Below are positions 13,501 to 25,444 of a DNA stretch of 64,000 nt, piece by piece. Source of the DNA: Paramecium tetraurelia (lineage: Eukaryota > Ciliophora > Oligohymenophorea > Peniculida > Parameciidae). Numbering within the stretch: the stretch's first letter is position 1; each line of letters opens with the position of its first letter. The notes beneath the pieces were generated by a model that saw only the letters and a program-made list of their open reading frames with translations, searched no databases and was not told the origin of the DNA. The stretch is from NCBI RefSeq assembly GCF_000165425.1, contig NW_001798973.1:188555-252554 (forward strand), in the 5' to 3' direction. The position numbers and the translations under genes were made by a program.

Positions 13501-16500
13501 ATTTTCAGACAATGGGGATTGCAATTTAAATTTGTTGCTTTAATACTCTTAGAGCTCATAAGGAGTATCTGTGATGGATATATTTCATGGGTATCAGTTG
13601 GACGGGTATAAGATGTCCCATGTTTAACATTTTAAGAGTATTACCATAATTTCAAGTGCATATGATTATTTGGATGCAACTTTTGATATAGCAATGAATG
13701 TTTATTCATAATACAATAAGACTCTGTACTTTAGCGATATTTTCTCCATCTAAAATACTGCATTTTAGCATGTTAGAATCTCAGGTACACCTGAAAAACA
13801 GCGTTTACTTCAACAAAGTAGTGGAAGTTCATTAAGATATCCAATATACCTATAGAATTTTATTAATCACTTAGGAAATTTCTGGTCCTATTCAGGCTTT
13901 CTAATATACAACTATTAGGCAATGGTATTTAATTTCATCATTACTAATATGACTCAATCGGTTTCATATATAATGGAAGCCAATAATGCGTAAAATAATT
14001 ACCATTTTTACATAAATACCTTAGTGACTGACAATGTCTTATAGGCCGCGAGTTTATCAAATCCTCTGAGAACAGGTGGTAATCCAATAACTCCTGAGTT
14101 AATAATGAGCAATACAATTATCTTATTCAACTATAGAAAAGACTATACTGCATTATCAAACATAGTCGAGTTAAGATCCAAAAGATTGGCTTTTAAATAT
14201 GATGGTGTTAATTATTTGAGAGCAGTTGAGAAACTGAAAACCGATACAAAGATTATTGAAGAAGTTTATGTAAAACCTTACAAAGCACCAGGAGACTCCA
14301 ATCTAACAAAATATTTGATGCTGCTGCCTCCTAGTGGATAAAGCTTTGAAAACTATTCTTATTTTGACAAACTTACAGAAGCATATATACCATTGAATAT
14401 CAACATGTCCATTACGTTAATGAATTCTTAGTTGGAAAAAACAGTTTTATATACTGGAGCCTAATACAATCTAACTGCAAAATACAGAATAATGAATCAA
14501 TCGAATCCTATGGAAAATACAACATTTACGGATCTCTCAACAATTTAGGTTACTGATTCCACTAAAAATGAGAAATTCATTAATGAATTAGTAATCGATT
14601 TTGATCCCTATTCAGACCCTTCGCTTTACTATTAATTATCATTTTCTTGCAATTATATTTTGATTTTCACATACTCTGATTCCTTTCCATATAAGATGAA
14701 AAACACAATAACAGATTATGAATTGAGAATGAATATTAGGACTTATAAATGTTAAGTAGGAGAATACATCTATTTAAATTAATGTAGATAATGCGATCAG
14801 ACATAAAATTACTTTTAAGTTTTGGAGGGATAATCTTTCTGTTATTTTAAGGATGATGTGAGCACAATCCAAGTTTAGAGATTCACTGTACAAATGAAAC
14901 CAAATTATTGGAGATATGTATTCAATAGCACTAAAATCGAATATTGCTATCATTTCCCAACTAATTGTTTGGGAGGATGGAAATATGGGGATCAAACATG
15001 CATTGAAGGTCATATTGGAGCTTTGTGTGAATAATGTGATCTATATAACACAAGAGGAGATGGGTCTTTTTCTGTAAGTTCATAATATAATTGTGGAAGT
15101 TGTGAAGATGTTAAATGGAACATCATTATTATTGTTATTATTGCGCTCTTGTAAATTAATTCATATATCAAATAGCACCTTAATATTGGGAATAATAACA
15201 GTTAAGAGCAATGCAGATGATACGGATTCGTTCAACTTATAAGTAAAAGCATTAGAAGCCTTTGGTATTCCTACTAGTATTAGAATCATGTCCACAATTT
15301 TGATTAAACTTTTGACCAACTATGCCTAGATTATTTCGAGTGTTTTCACCTTTTAACTTACACTTCCACCAGAGATTCAACAATCAACTAATAGTGTAGG
15401 TAACCCTACTCAGAGTATGGTGTATTCACTGGATTGCTTTTTGATATCTATGTCAGATATGACAATCATGTACTTGGAATTTATTTGGATGGTAGCAACA
15501 CCCTTCTTTTTCATTTTCATCATCTATTTTGTCTATTTCTTCATTGTAATACTCAAAATATCCAAATTTAATATGGGAGTTATTAGTACCACCCTTATAT
15601 ACTTTTACATCTATATGCAGCCTAACTTGATTTAGACGTATCTCAATTTATATTATATCAATTTAGTATGATATCCCAGTTGAGTAGAAGATCAATATCC
15701 GGAGTTGAATTTGTCTAAGGAAATGTAGCATATTTGTTTTAATCTAAAACTCATCAAAAATGGCTTATCTTTGTAATAGTGCCAATTCTCATGATCATCG
15801 GGTTTGTGATTCCTCTGACCCTATGGTATCAAGTCTTTAAGAATTAAAGAAGAGGCAAACTCAAGGAAATTTCGGTAAGGAACATCTGGGGTTTCTTATA
15901 CAATGAGTACAAAATCAATGCTTACTATTGGGAGACTATCAAATTAATATAGAAACAAACAATCATCATCGCTCTCAACTATTATGAAGATTAAGTAAGT
16001 ATCAAAGCATCCCTAATACTTTTAATCGTATTTCTATATCACGTCTTAAGTAACAAAATTAACCCCTACTCTGTTGTTAAACTGAATCGTTTAGATACTT
16101 ACTGCACTGTAGTGTGTTCTATTTCCATCATATTGTGCTCCACCATATATTCTGCGTAAATTGGAGGTTAATATGAAATTGTGTGGCCATTCTATATTAT
16201 CACAGCCGCCATTAACTTGCTCTACATCTTAGAGCTCGTCATTGAAATCATACTTTCTTATTTAGCTTAATATCAGGAATTGCTAGACAAACTAAAAACA
16301 TTGATTCGAAATAAGTGTCCTTACTTTGTTGACAACTACCCATGCTTCTAGAGACTGCTAACTACAAAGTAAGAGAAACAGAGGAAGGTTAGAGAGATTT
16401 GGAAGAAAGTTAGGAAGCCCTTAATGGTTAAAGTAGCAAGAGTGATAAAGGCAAAGGAGTAAGAAATCATCTAACTTTTAGATATACAGAAAATCATTCC

Positions 16501-16809
16501 CCTGAATCTTTCTATAGGAGACGAGGTGGAGTCTCTAGTCCTAGTCCTATATTTTCATATCGAGGAGATGCAATAAGAGGCGACATGATTGACTCCTAAT
16601 CCTAATTGAATAGTTCGATGCAAAGGAGATAAAATATGAGTAATCCTACTATCAAGTTGGTTGAAACTCTCTACTAGCCAAGAAACGAAGAAGAAAAATT
16701 AGACCCTCGAACCCAAAGAGACGAATTCTAAGTTGCCGAGGATCCATTGAGTCCTCGAATTGTTTATCTCAGTCTCGGTCCAAATACAAGAAGTGTACTA
16801 AGAGAATGA
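7555..16809 (+). CDS. Giant cysteine-rich multi-pass membrane protein
   Basis: Nine introns (23-31 nt) give exactly 3,006 codons plus stop. In order: an N-terminal signal peptide (MITYLTILAGIITFLQA); two LamG/concanavalin-like beta regions to about residue 440; furin-like cysteine repeats ('CDNTCKVCDGPTQSFCTECD', 'CQYGYYIDLLSGTCMPCPSN') to about residue 1000; about 1,300 residues of Asn/Ile/Phe-rich sequence with short repeats resembling a parallel beta-helix (pectin-lyase-like); a last cysteine motif 'GHIGALCEQCD'; then several hydrophobic helices from about 2,480 onward and a basic cytoplasmic tail of roughly 170 residues. This layout occurs in large surface or receptor-like proteins of ciliates whose ligands are unknown. 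Each intron restores a frame at a conserved-looking motif, which supports the model. Confidence 0.88.
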
Positions 16810-17984
16810 TATTATTTTTCCAATTCCTTATAAATAAATAGAATCATTTTTATTAAAGATAAATAACAAATCTAGAGCTTTTAACTACTTACACCGTTCC
16901 TTATTTTCATTCTTATTGAAAGTATATCATTATTTATCAGCATTTATTTTTAAATAGAATCCTATTCCAAATTCAAATATCATTTGATATTTAGATAGAA
17001 TGAATCCAATTTTATTCATTTTCTATTTGAGTTATGAATATCTAGGAATCTAGATGAATATCTATAATATTTAGAATCAACTATTCTTTTTAAAAAATAT
17101 AAATTCACTATAAATAATTTTAAATTTATTTAGTATTAATCGTTTTTAGTATGTATTATAAATAGTTGAATGTATCCTAAACTACAAATATAAATTTATA
17201 CTTAGACATAGATCAGGGATTGTTAGGATTAAAGATAAGGATTGAGTGAAAGTACAGAATAAGATCATAAAATTCACCATTTCTGTTTTGGCATAAATAT
17301 CTTTCCTTGATTCAAGATTCTCTCTGAACCAAAGATTGTAATTCAATAAAAAAGTAATTGTAGAATTTTAAATTAATAATTTGAGACCAAAAAAGAGATT
17401 AGAGGTTTTTAATGAAAGGTTAATGTGAATAGTTAAGAAAAAAAGAAATTATTTTTATAATTTCTAGGTTAATTGTTGAAGTGAAGTTAAATAACAAAAT
17501 TTAAGCAAATAACGATTATAAGGCTAAATAAAAAAGACTTTACCTAATCAGAATCTATGTAGTATGATTCTTTTTTGAAGATAAATTTTTAAAATTCTTT
17601 AAGTTTAAAAACAAGACAGTTTGGACAAGTGGCATCTTCAATTATAGGGCAAACAATTAGGAGTAAGGGAAAGCGAGAGATAATATTAATAGATTAGATT
17701 TGGAGATGATAAAGTTGGGAAGTAATTTTGGAAATTTTGTAGTTTTTTGGATCAAATACTAAGAAAAATGAGTAAGTACTTTGAGGAAGAATTCTTAAGT
17801 TGGAAATTCTTGAATAATATCAGAGATTGAAGAGGTCATTTCAATAATTGAATAGTCTGATTCTATATAAAATTAAATTCTGTTAATAGTCAATCATTAA
17901 TTGTATGTATTATTACTCTAATGATGATGAATTTTTGTATGATATCATTCAATATTACATCATTTAGAATTAAATAATTTTTGA
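16810..17984. other. Intergenic, possible decayed coding traces
   Basis: About 1.2 kb of AT-rich DNA. Short frames near 17411-17570 and 17600-17770 contain protein-like words such as 'FKNKTVWTSGIFNYRAN' but are disrupted and lack a clear start. They may be the remains of a gene or chance. No RNA gene was recognised. Confidence 0.35.
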
Positions 17985-20122
17985 ATGATTAAGTAATTGC
18001 TTGCTATTGTGGCAATTGGAACACTGTCAATAGTGCCTTACCTTGATAACACAGATTACAACCCATGGTTTGAAGGAGATACATTCATCGTCTCTTTGGA
18101 TGGAAGCATGAAGAGAATTAGTAGATTTGATCCAAACTGGAAACCATAATCAGCTTATGAGTAATTATCGAAGTAGATAAATCTAGAGATTACCATGAAC
18201 AAATCTATCAAGAATAAGAGAGATAGCGCAAAGAGAAAATGTCAGACTTCTTGAAGACTACAGCTAACATTTGTACAAATGGAAAGGATCACACCAAATT
18301 GACCTTATAAAATTACATGGATGAATTCATCAAAGGTCCTTGCTAACCAGCTGTTTTAGTGCCTGGTCTGATTGGTACAGCTTTATAGGTATATATATAT
18401 AATTCTATAGTCTAATAGGTAAAAATTGATTGCGAAACCTTATAAGCAAAAAGACCTGATATCTTTGAAAATTGTGGTTGGTAAACTTGCAGTTCATCTA
18501 AATTCTGGTTGAAGAAACCAAGTGAAGAATACAGAATGTGGATAGGTGCCTTAAGCAGTCCTTTTTCAATTGCAATGACCAGCAAGAAGGACAAATGTTT
18601 TGGAGATTTCGTTGAACTTTATTATGATAGATCCAAAAAGGATCCAAGAGACAGATACACAGCAGCCCCAGGAATTGAAATCACTTGGGCTGGTAACACT
18701 CCAAAATCAATTGATAACGAATGCGGAACAACAGCCATTTAAGAGATCGCCACTGATTCCGTTATCAAGGCAGCAATGTGTGATCCCAAAGGATATCATG
18801 TTTTCTCAGACACTCTTAAAAACATGGGTTACATTCCAGGATTAACAATGCAAGCTGCCCCATATGATTTCAGAAAATCTATTGCTGCTTCAGAATCCCA
18901 ATAATACATCAAGAAGTCTGTGGAAACATTCTATAGATTGACAGGAAAGAAAACCTACATCTTTGGACATTCTTTGGGTTCCCTTCATTCAACAGAGGCA
19001 GTGTACTCAATGACTCAAGCATAAAAGGATAAAGTAGCTGGTATTGTGACAATTGCTGGACCTCTTTTGGGAGCAACTAAGACATTCAAACCTTAAGTAG
19101 GTGGAGATGACAGCTTTATGTTTAAAGTGTTACTCTTGGATGCCGGTATTAACTGGTATGCTCAAAGGAAAATGGCTCGTACATCTGCCAGTATAGTGGA
19201 TCTATATCCATAAGGACACATTCACAAGATTCAGAGATGCACCATGGATGTAAGAGATCCTTGACAGAATGGAATGGGATAATGAGTTCATTTCAACTGG
19301 AAGGAAACCAACAAGAGCAAATCCTTTACCTTGGTTCCCAGAACCTAGTGAAGTTTGCGGTGCTGATTTTGCTGACAGATCTAACCATTGCTAATTGTTA
19401 ATGCACGACATGAGTGAACACTTTTTGAAAGTCGTTGATAAATTGTATTATTCAACCACAGAATCCACCAAATAAGCCATTACTGACACCATCACTGCTA
19501 CTGATGCCTAATAAGTCTTGGATTATGTCGAAGGAAACCACAAGAGAAAAAGCCAATAATGTTGAACATCCAGGAGTACCTATGATCGTAGTCTATGCTG
19601 CTCATGAAATGACTCCATTCCAATTTGAATATACCAAACAACCTAAACCCATTGTTGAGTCTACTGATGATTTCTACTTCCCAGATCATATTACCAAAGC
19701 CATCGGAGACAGCACAGTTCTTGCCTCCTCATCCATGACTCCAGGTATCAAGTGGGTTTATGAACACAAACATGGATTAACCACCATCCCAACTAAATTG
19801 GTTGAATATTGTTCATAATATAACGGAGATGCAGTCTCATCTATTTATGATTCAAAAGATGCTTAAGGATAAAAACAATTCACTAATTCAGGATATTTGG
19901 GTCTTACTTGCTCTTGCAAATTTGGATAAACTGTATATTTATTTCATTTATCATTATCAGGGAATCGACCATTGTGGACATGCCTGTATGATTCAAGACA
20001 CATTATTTATTGAGTTTGCTGCTGATGTTTTAACTCCAAACTGGAAATCTACCATTACATCAACACCAGCCACTGAATCTGAACTTAAAAACATCCATGA
20101 AGGATGCACCAATTTACATTGA
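17985..20122 (+). CDS. LCAT/phospholipase A2 group XV-like acyltransferase
   Basis: Secreted or lysosomal alpha/beta hydrolase of about 680 residues that would transfer or release acyl chains from phospholipids. A signal peptide (MIKQLLAIVAIGTLSIVP) is followed by the family start 'PAVLVPGLIGTALQ', the nucleophile elbow 'GHSLGS' (serine near residue 290) preceded by 'YDFRKS', the 'DAPWMQEIL' block and a C-terminal histidine region 'GIDHCGH'. Introns of 26, 30 and 28 nt are clear. The frame slips twice, near 19214 (GG) and 19547-19551 (five A). Either single-base insertions (decay or sequence error) or two unusual 19-nt introns (19196-19214, starting GTG; 19515-19533, starting GTC) would explain it. 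Codon use and motifs are otherwise intact, so the gene may still be functional. Confidence 0.8.
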
Positions 20123-20578
20123 TTATATCAATAAATCCCAGTAATAATTTAAATACCAAAATTAAATATCAATATCCTATTCTATTACAATTTTTAAAGA
20201 TTTTCAATACATTCTAAAGAGATAATTTATATATACTTAGTTGTGAATAGGGCTTTGATATTGAGTTGCTTTAATTGTTTCCTCACTCTTTCGATAGAAG
20301 GCTTAATGGTTTGAAACTATTTAAATCTATATTTCTAGAATATGTAAAAATCATAAGTAATGATTTCATAGCAATTTGTTAATTTAAGCAAAACATACAT
20401 AACCTCAAAATCTATAAGCCAATACAAACTATATAAATACTTATATATAATTTGAAAAGCACTCTATCTTTTTTGATATATTCATATTCTATTATCAAAA
20501 GATATAATATCAGTCAAGTATATTGTTTATTCAAATGATAAATAATGTTAGAGAAATAGGAGATTAGAGGGGCATTCT
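20123..20578. other. Intergenic, nothing recognised
   Basis: About 450 bp of AT-rich sequence between the LCAT-like and Rab-like genes. I see no open coding frame, RNA gene or repeat beyond simple A/T runs. Confidence 0.4.
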
Positions 20579-21439
20579 ATGTTATTTTATAAATATTAAG
20601 AGGATTTCTCTTTGGAACCATAGAGTCTCAAGAATTTATAATAAATTTTTAAATTTTCATAATCAGTTTTTATTAGTGATATCACACATAAGTATCCAGA
20701 AAACCTTGAATTTACATAATTAGGTTTAAATGCTTTAAAATTAGTGTTAATTAGTAGAATTTCTAGTCTTTGGATAATCATGTAAATGATGACTTAAACA
20801 TAGATATTGGTAAAACTTCATTTCTAAAGTCGGCAAAGGGAGAAAAATTTGATGAAAATTATTACCCTAATACAGGAATAGAATTAATAATCAAATAGAT
20901 TAAGATTAGGGATGAAATATAGAAATTATACTTGTGGGAATTTCCAGGATTTTCAAATTTCAAACAGATAGCAAGAAGGTATTATAAAAGGGCTTAAGGT
21001 CTTATATTACTATACGATATAACTGAGTATTAATGTTATTTTAATTGAACTAGTCATGAGTCATTTATTAATTTAGAAAACTATCTAGAAGAAGCAATTT
21101 AGCATCATGATTCACTTTTGAGCATCATCTTGATTGGAAACAAAGTGGATTTAGATAGTAAAAGATAAGTTTCAATTGAAGAAGCAGAGGATTTTGCTCA
21201 AAAAAAGGGATTCCCTTTTTTCGAAATTAGTGCTAAAACTAATCATAACATTGATTTAGTACTTGAATATTGTCTTAGTGATGTTCTTGAAAAAGCCAAA
21301 ATTAAAGGAATTGAATTAAAAGTAATTAGACAATCGATTAATATAGAAAATTCATATTGATAATGAAGAGCCAGAATCACAAACTTCCAATTCAGTATCT
21401 TTAAACTAACAAAAGAAGAATTGGTTTAAGTGTTATTGA
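20579..21439 (+). CDS. Rab-like small GTPase
   Basis: Small GTPase of about 250 residues, the class that directs membrane traffic. The G3 region is 'LWEFPGF' (the family usually has WDTAGQ), G4 is 'GNKVDL' and G5 is 'EISAKT'; 'YDITDHESF' is restored by removing a 27-nt intron, and a 25-nt intron leads to a C-terminus ending 'WFKCY', with one cysteine that could carry a lipid. The P-loop ends in 'IGKTSFL'. Upstream, 20579-20755 is clearly coding (ending 'LKLVLIS') in a different frame; only a 38- or 50-nt intron or a base slip joins the two. GTP binding is therefore plausible but the P-loop is unproved. An N-terminal extension of about 60 residues precedes the GTPase fold. Confidence 0.75.
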
Positions 21440-21647
21440 TATTTAAATTCATTTTAAATAAATAAACCATTAAATAATTTTCTAATGTTAAAGACAATAG
21501 AACAACACCGTTTTTAATTGAACTAAGTTAATAGAAATTCAATTAATATATTCCATAATTAAAGCATATCATAATATAGAACAAATAAAGTGGGCTTTAA
21601 GATAATGTTTAGATGATTGAATTCATTTATATATAAATTATTAAATT

Positions 21648-23190
21648 ATGGATTCAAGACTTATAAAATAAGTGAGATAATATAAATTGAGGAAAATATT
21701 AGGTCAGGGATCTTTTGCAACTGTGTTTTTAGGGGAAAATCCAAAGAAAGAAATTTTCGCAATCAAAGAAATCAAACTTGAAGAAGATGACGGATCGGAA
21801 GAAGTTCAAAAATTACATTAATATTTCGAATAAGAAATAGAGATTTATTTAAAAACAAAGCATGCTAATTTGGTGAGTATGATAGAGGAATTTACTGAAA
21901 AGTAGTTTCGCTATTGTGTATTTGAGTATTGTGCCAATGGAGATTTAAATAACTTTTGGAAAAACAATTTACTCACTGAATAGGAAGCCAAGACGATATT
22001 CACATAAATTTTAGCTGGAATGAAATATCTTGCTGAATAATCTATTGTACACAGAGATTTGAAATTGGATAATATTTTGATAGATGAAAAAAACACAATA
22101 AAAATAGCTGATTTTGGGTTTGCTAAATACTATAATTCAGAAGATATTTTCGTTTCTTATTGTGGAACTCCAGCAACAATGGCACCAGAAATATTAAAGT
22201 ATTTATTATAGTTTAAAATTATAGTAAATAGAGTTACGATTTTAAATGTGATATTTGGTCATTAGGAGTGATCTTATACTAACTTATTTTTAAGAAATAT
22301 CATTGGAAGGGAAACGTTCGAAGTATACTTGACTTACAGAAATAGCTCTAATAGTACAAAGTAAAATTGTTTATTTATTAATATTTAGGTTGAATTTGAT
22401 AATTAAGTGAAATTATCGGATGAAGGAAAGGATCTCATTAGTAAAATGCTAGTTAGTGATAAAGAAAAACGAATTAATTATCAATAATTATTTGCTCATC
22501 CTTGGTTGGAAGGAAAACTAGATGAATCCTAAAATTTGTTGGAATCATAATGGCTCATCTAATCTAAATTGACAACAAAATAACCAGGGTAGATAATAGG
22601 CAATATTATAAAATAATAAAGGAGAGTGAAGGCAGACTTTTGTTAAATACTTGATCATTGCATAAAGGATTCTAGGAAGGAAGAGGTGAAAGAAAAATTT
22701 AAAAATTTTAGAAAGCAAGTCAATTAAGAAAAATTTAATGTAAGATAATATCAATTGATTTAAGATTACAATAAATAGTAATAATTTAATAGACAAACCC
22801 GAATTCGAACTCTTTGATTATACATGTGAATTGTATGAATTTTTGAGCAACCTTTATGATCAATATGAAATGAATTATAGAGAGACTGCAAAAAAAGAGT
22901 TGGAATTGATTTAATTCCTAAAGGAAAATCCATTATCTAATAGTATCACTTTCAACTTTGATGGATTAAATACACTAGAGTAAATTAAAGTGGTGAGGAA
23001 TTCTATTGTTGAAGAGGATATAAATGACTTTGAAGATCCTTAAAATTGGTAGATAGACACCATAGAGATTGATGAATTTAAGAGAGATGTCGTTGACCTG
23101 GTGATTCATGATAGATTTAAACTGAACAAGCTAGATCAGATGTACTCCTATCATGTTAGTTAGTCTAATAATATATTAAATAAAAATTGA
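21648..23190 (+). CDS. Ser/Thr protein kinase (ATG1/ULK-like)
   Basis: 487 residues with introns of 26, 28 and 25 nt. The N-terminal 270 residues form a complete kinase domain: glycine loop 'LGQGSFATV', 'AIKEI' lysine, catalytic loop 'HRDLKLDN', 'ADFGFAK' and '[11 protein letters not shown]'. All catalytic residues are present. The '[11 protein letters not shown]' hinge and overall pattern resemble ATG1/ULK kinases, which start autophagy in other eukaryotes, but this family is expanded in ciliates and the role may differ. The C-terminal 200 residues are acidic, helical and not recognised. The gene follows the GTPase gene by about 200 bp on the same strand. Confidence 0.88.
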
Positions 23191-23656
23191 TATACTTAAC
23201 TCTAGATTTATTAATTAAACTTCCCATTTCATCATTATTGCTTAGTAGAAGGGGTACTAGCAATATTGTTCTTGGTTATAAAGTGACTAATTGAAAATCT
23301 GATTATTCGTAAGATAGGTAGAATATTGATTTAGTAAACTAAAGAGTTGCTCTAAAATTGTTGTAAAAATTCTATATCTCTGAGAATTCTAATACTTATA
23401 GACAATGTTACATTAAGTTTTTAATAAATATCATAAATTGCCTCAATATTATTCTATATAAAAAATGTAATCTAGTTGATTAAAAAAAATATCATATTGT
23501 AAGATGACCATTGTTAAAAAAAAGGAACTTAAGAATAAGCCAGATGAGAAATTATATAATCAACAAAGTAAAAATAAATGTATCTTAAATTTAATTGCAC
23601 AATTAAAACTTTGTAATTCCTAATCTAATAATTCAATCATTATATATCTATTTTAA
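23191..23656 (+). other. Intergenic with in-frame extension upstream of GST
   Basis: The first 300 bp contain no evident gene. From the ATG at 23504 to 23656 the frame is open and continuous with the GST below, adding 51 Lys/Asn-rich codons. The paralogous GST begins without such a leader, so this is more likely leader sequence than protein, but an alternative start cannot be excluded. Confidence 0.4.
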
Positions 23657-24329
23657 ATGAGCTTAGTATTAGTCGCTAGCAAAACTTGTCCACATTGCAT
23701 AAGAGTGGTCTTGACTTTAAACCATTTGAAAATTCCTTATGAATTGAAATACATAGATATCGAGAATAGACCAGATTGGTTTATAAAAGCAAGTCCATTA
23801 GAGAGAGTGCCTATTCTATTTGTTGGTGATGCAGTCCTTTTTGAATCTCTTGTAATTCTAGATTATATCAATACACTTACTCCTCAATCATTACTTCCAA
23901 AAGATAATTTATAGATTGCTTTGAATAGAGCAAGAGCGGAGTTTTCATAAGAGATTATTGAAATTCTTTGGAGTGTGTTCTCAGCTAAAACATTAGAAGT
24001 AATAATAAATTGATTTTGAGGCTTTTGATTTATAAATGAAAGAATTGAGATGGCTATTCTCTTCATTGGAAACTTGGCTCTAATAAACAAAATTTATATC
24101 CGACAATGTTTTGACTCTGGCTGATTTTGCTTATGCTCCAATTTTCACTATAATACCTGCTTTAAAACAGGTTATGAATTTTGATATATTTGATGGTTTT
24201 CCAAGATTAAGAGCGTATGTCGATAATCTTCATGCAATCCCTGAACTCAAAATGAGTTTAGTAGAAAACTATGATCAGCTTATTTAGAAGAAGATACAAT
24301 CACGAGAACCATACTTTTGGAAGTAATGA
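23657..24329 (+). CDS. Glutathione S-transferase, copy 1
   Basis: 216 residues after removal of a 22-nt intron that ends GAG rather than TAG. The N-terminal thioredoxin-like fold starts 'MSLVLVASKTCPHCIRVV', then 'KASPLERVPIL' (glutathione-binding cis-proline region) and 'LFESLVILDYI' (the Glu-Ser pair that binds the glutamyl group). The C-terminal half is helical with 'LADFAYA'. The family conjugates or reduces substrates with glutathione in the cytosol. The active-site CPHC resembles omega/glutaredoxin-like GSTs, in which the first cysteine forms a mixed disulfide, rather than Ser/Tyr classes. It lies 272 bp upstream of a close paralogue in the same orientation, so the pair arose by tandem duplication. 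Confidence 0.88.
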
Positions 24330-24601
24330 AATATAAATAATATTTTAATCATTTACAGTATTTTATTCAATTGTTTATACAAGGGATCTGAAAGTATCAG
24401 TTAGTTTGTTAATCAATTAGGTTAAAGAAATTCAATCAAACCAGATTAAATTGTATGAAGAAACTCCATGAATTTCAAAGTGAAAGGAAATTTAATATTT
24501 TTATCTTAGAATTGGTGTTAAAAATTGTGAATTGACTTAATATTAGGAATTTAGAAATTCAAATTCACAAATGATTAAAGTGCTTACTTATAAATTTAAT
24601 T

Positions 24602-25275
24602 ATGAGTTTAAAATTGGTATCCTTCAACATTTGCCCATACGTTCTTAGAGTGGTCTCTGCTTTAAACCATTTGAAAATTCCTTACGAATTAAAATATATT
24701 GATTTGTAGAATAAGCCTGACTGGTTTATAAAAGCTAGTCCATTAGAAAAGGTGCCAATTCTTTTTGTTGGTGAAACAGTCCTTTTTGAGTCACTTGTAA
24801 TTCTGGATTATATCAATACACTCGCTACTCAATCATTACTACCGAATGACAATTTATAAAGAGCATTGAATAGATCAAGAGCAGAATTTTCAGGAGAAAT
24901 AATTGGCACTTTCTGGAGCGTATTTTTAGCTAAAACTGAAGAGGTATAATTGTATTTGATTAATAGTCATTTAACAGCAGTTTGGGAGACTTGAAATGGT
25001 ATTTTGAGAAATTAGAAGTCTGGTTACAATAATCCAAATTCATTTTCAGTAACGAATTAACTTTAGCCGACTTTGCTTATGCTTCACTATTCACATTACT
25101 GAATGCACTCAAACCTCTTTTGAAATTCAATCCCTTTGAAGGGTTTCCAAGATTGCAAGAATACTCAGATACTATGTTATCGTTACCAGGAGTGTAATAG
25201 AGTAGAGTTGAAAATTACGATCAACTAATTCAAGAAAGAGTCATTAAGGTAGATCCCTTCTTTTTGAAATTATGA
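24602..25275 (+). CDS. Glutathione S-transferase, copy 2
   Basis: 216 residues with a 23-nt intron at the same site as in copy 1. Begins 'MSLKLVSFNICPYVLRVV', so the active site is CPYV: the first cysteine is kept and the second is lost, as in omega-class enzymes. It shares long identical blocks with copy 1 ('LNHLKIPYELKYID', 'DWFIKASPLE', 'LFESLVILDYINTL'), while the C-terminal half has diverged more, which suggests changed substrate choice. Stop TGA is at 25273-25275. Confidence 0.88.
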
Positions 25276-25444
25276 TTTATGTAAATTACAAAAACATAAT
25301 AAATTAATAATTGAATTTTTATAAGACTTTTACTTAGAGATGGTTCTTGAATTAATATAAGAGAAGCAGTTAATTTATGAGGGACATTAGTTAAGAATTT
25401 AAATGAAATTTAATTTAGATAATGATGAATATATATTAAAATAA

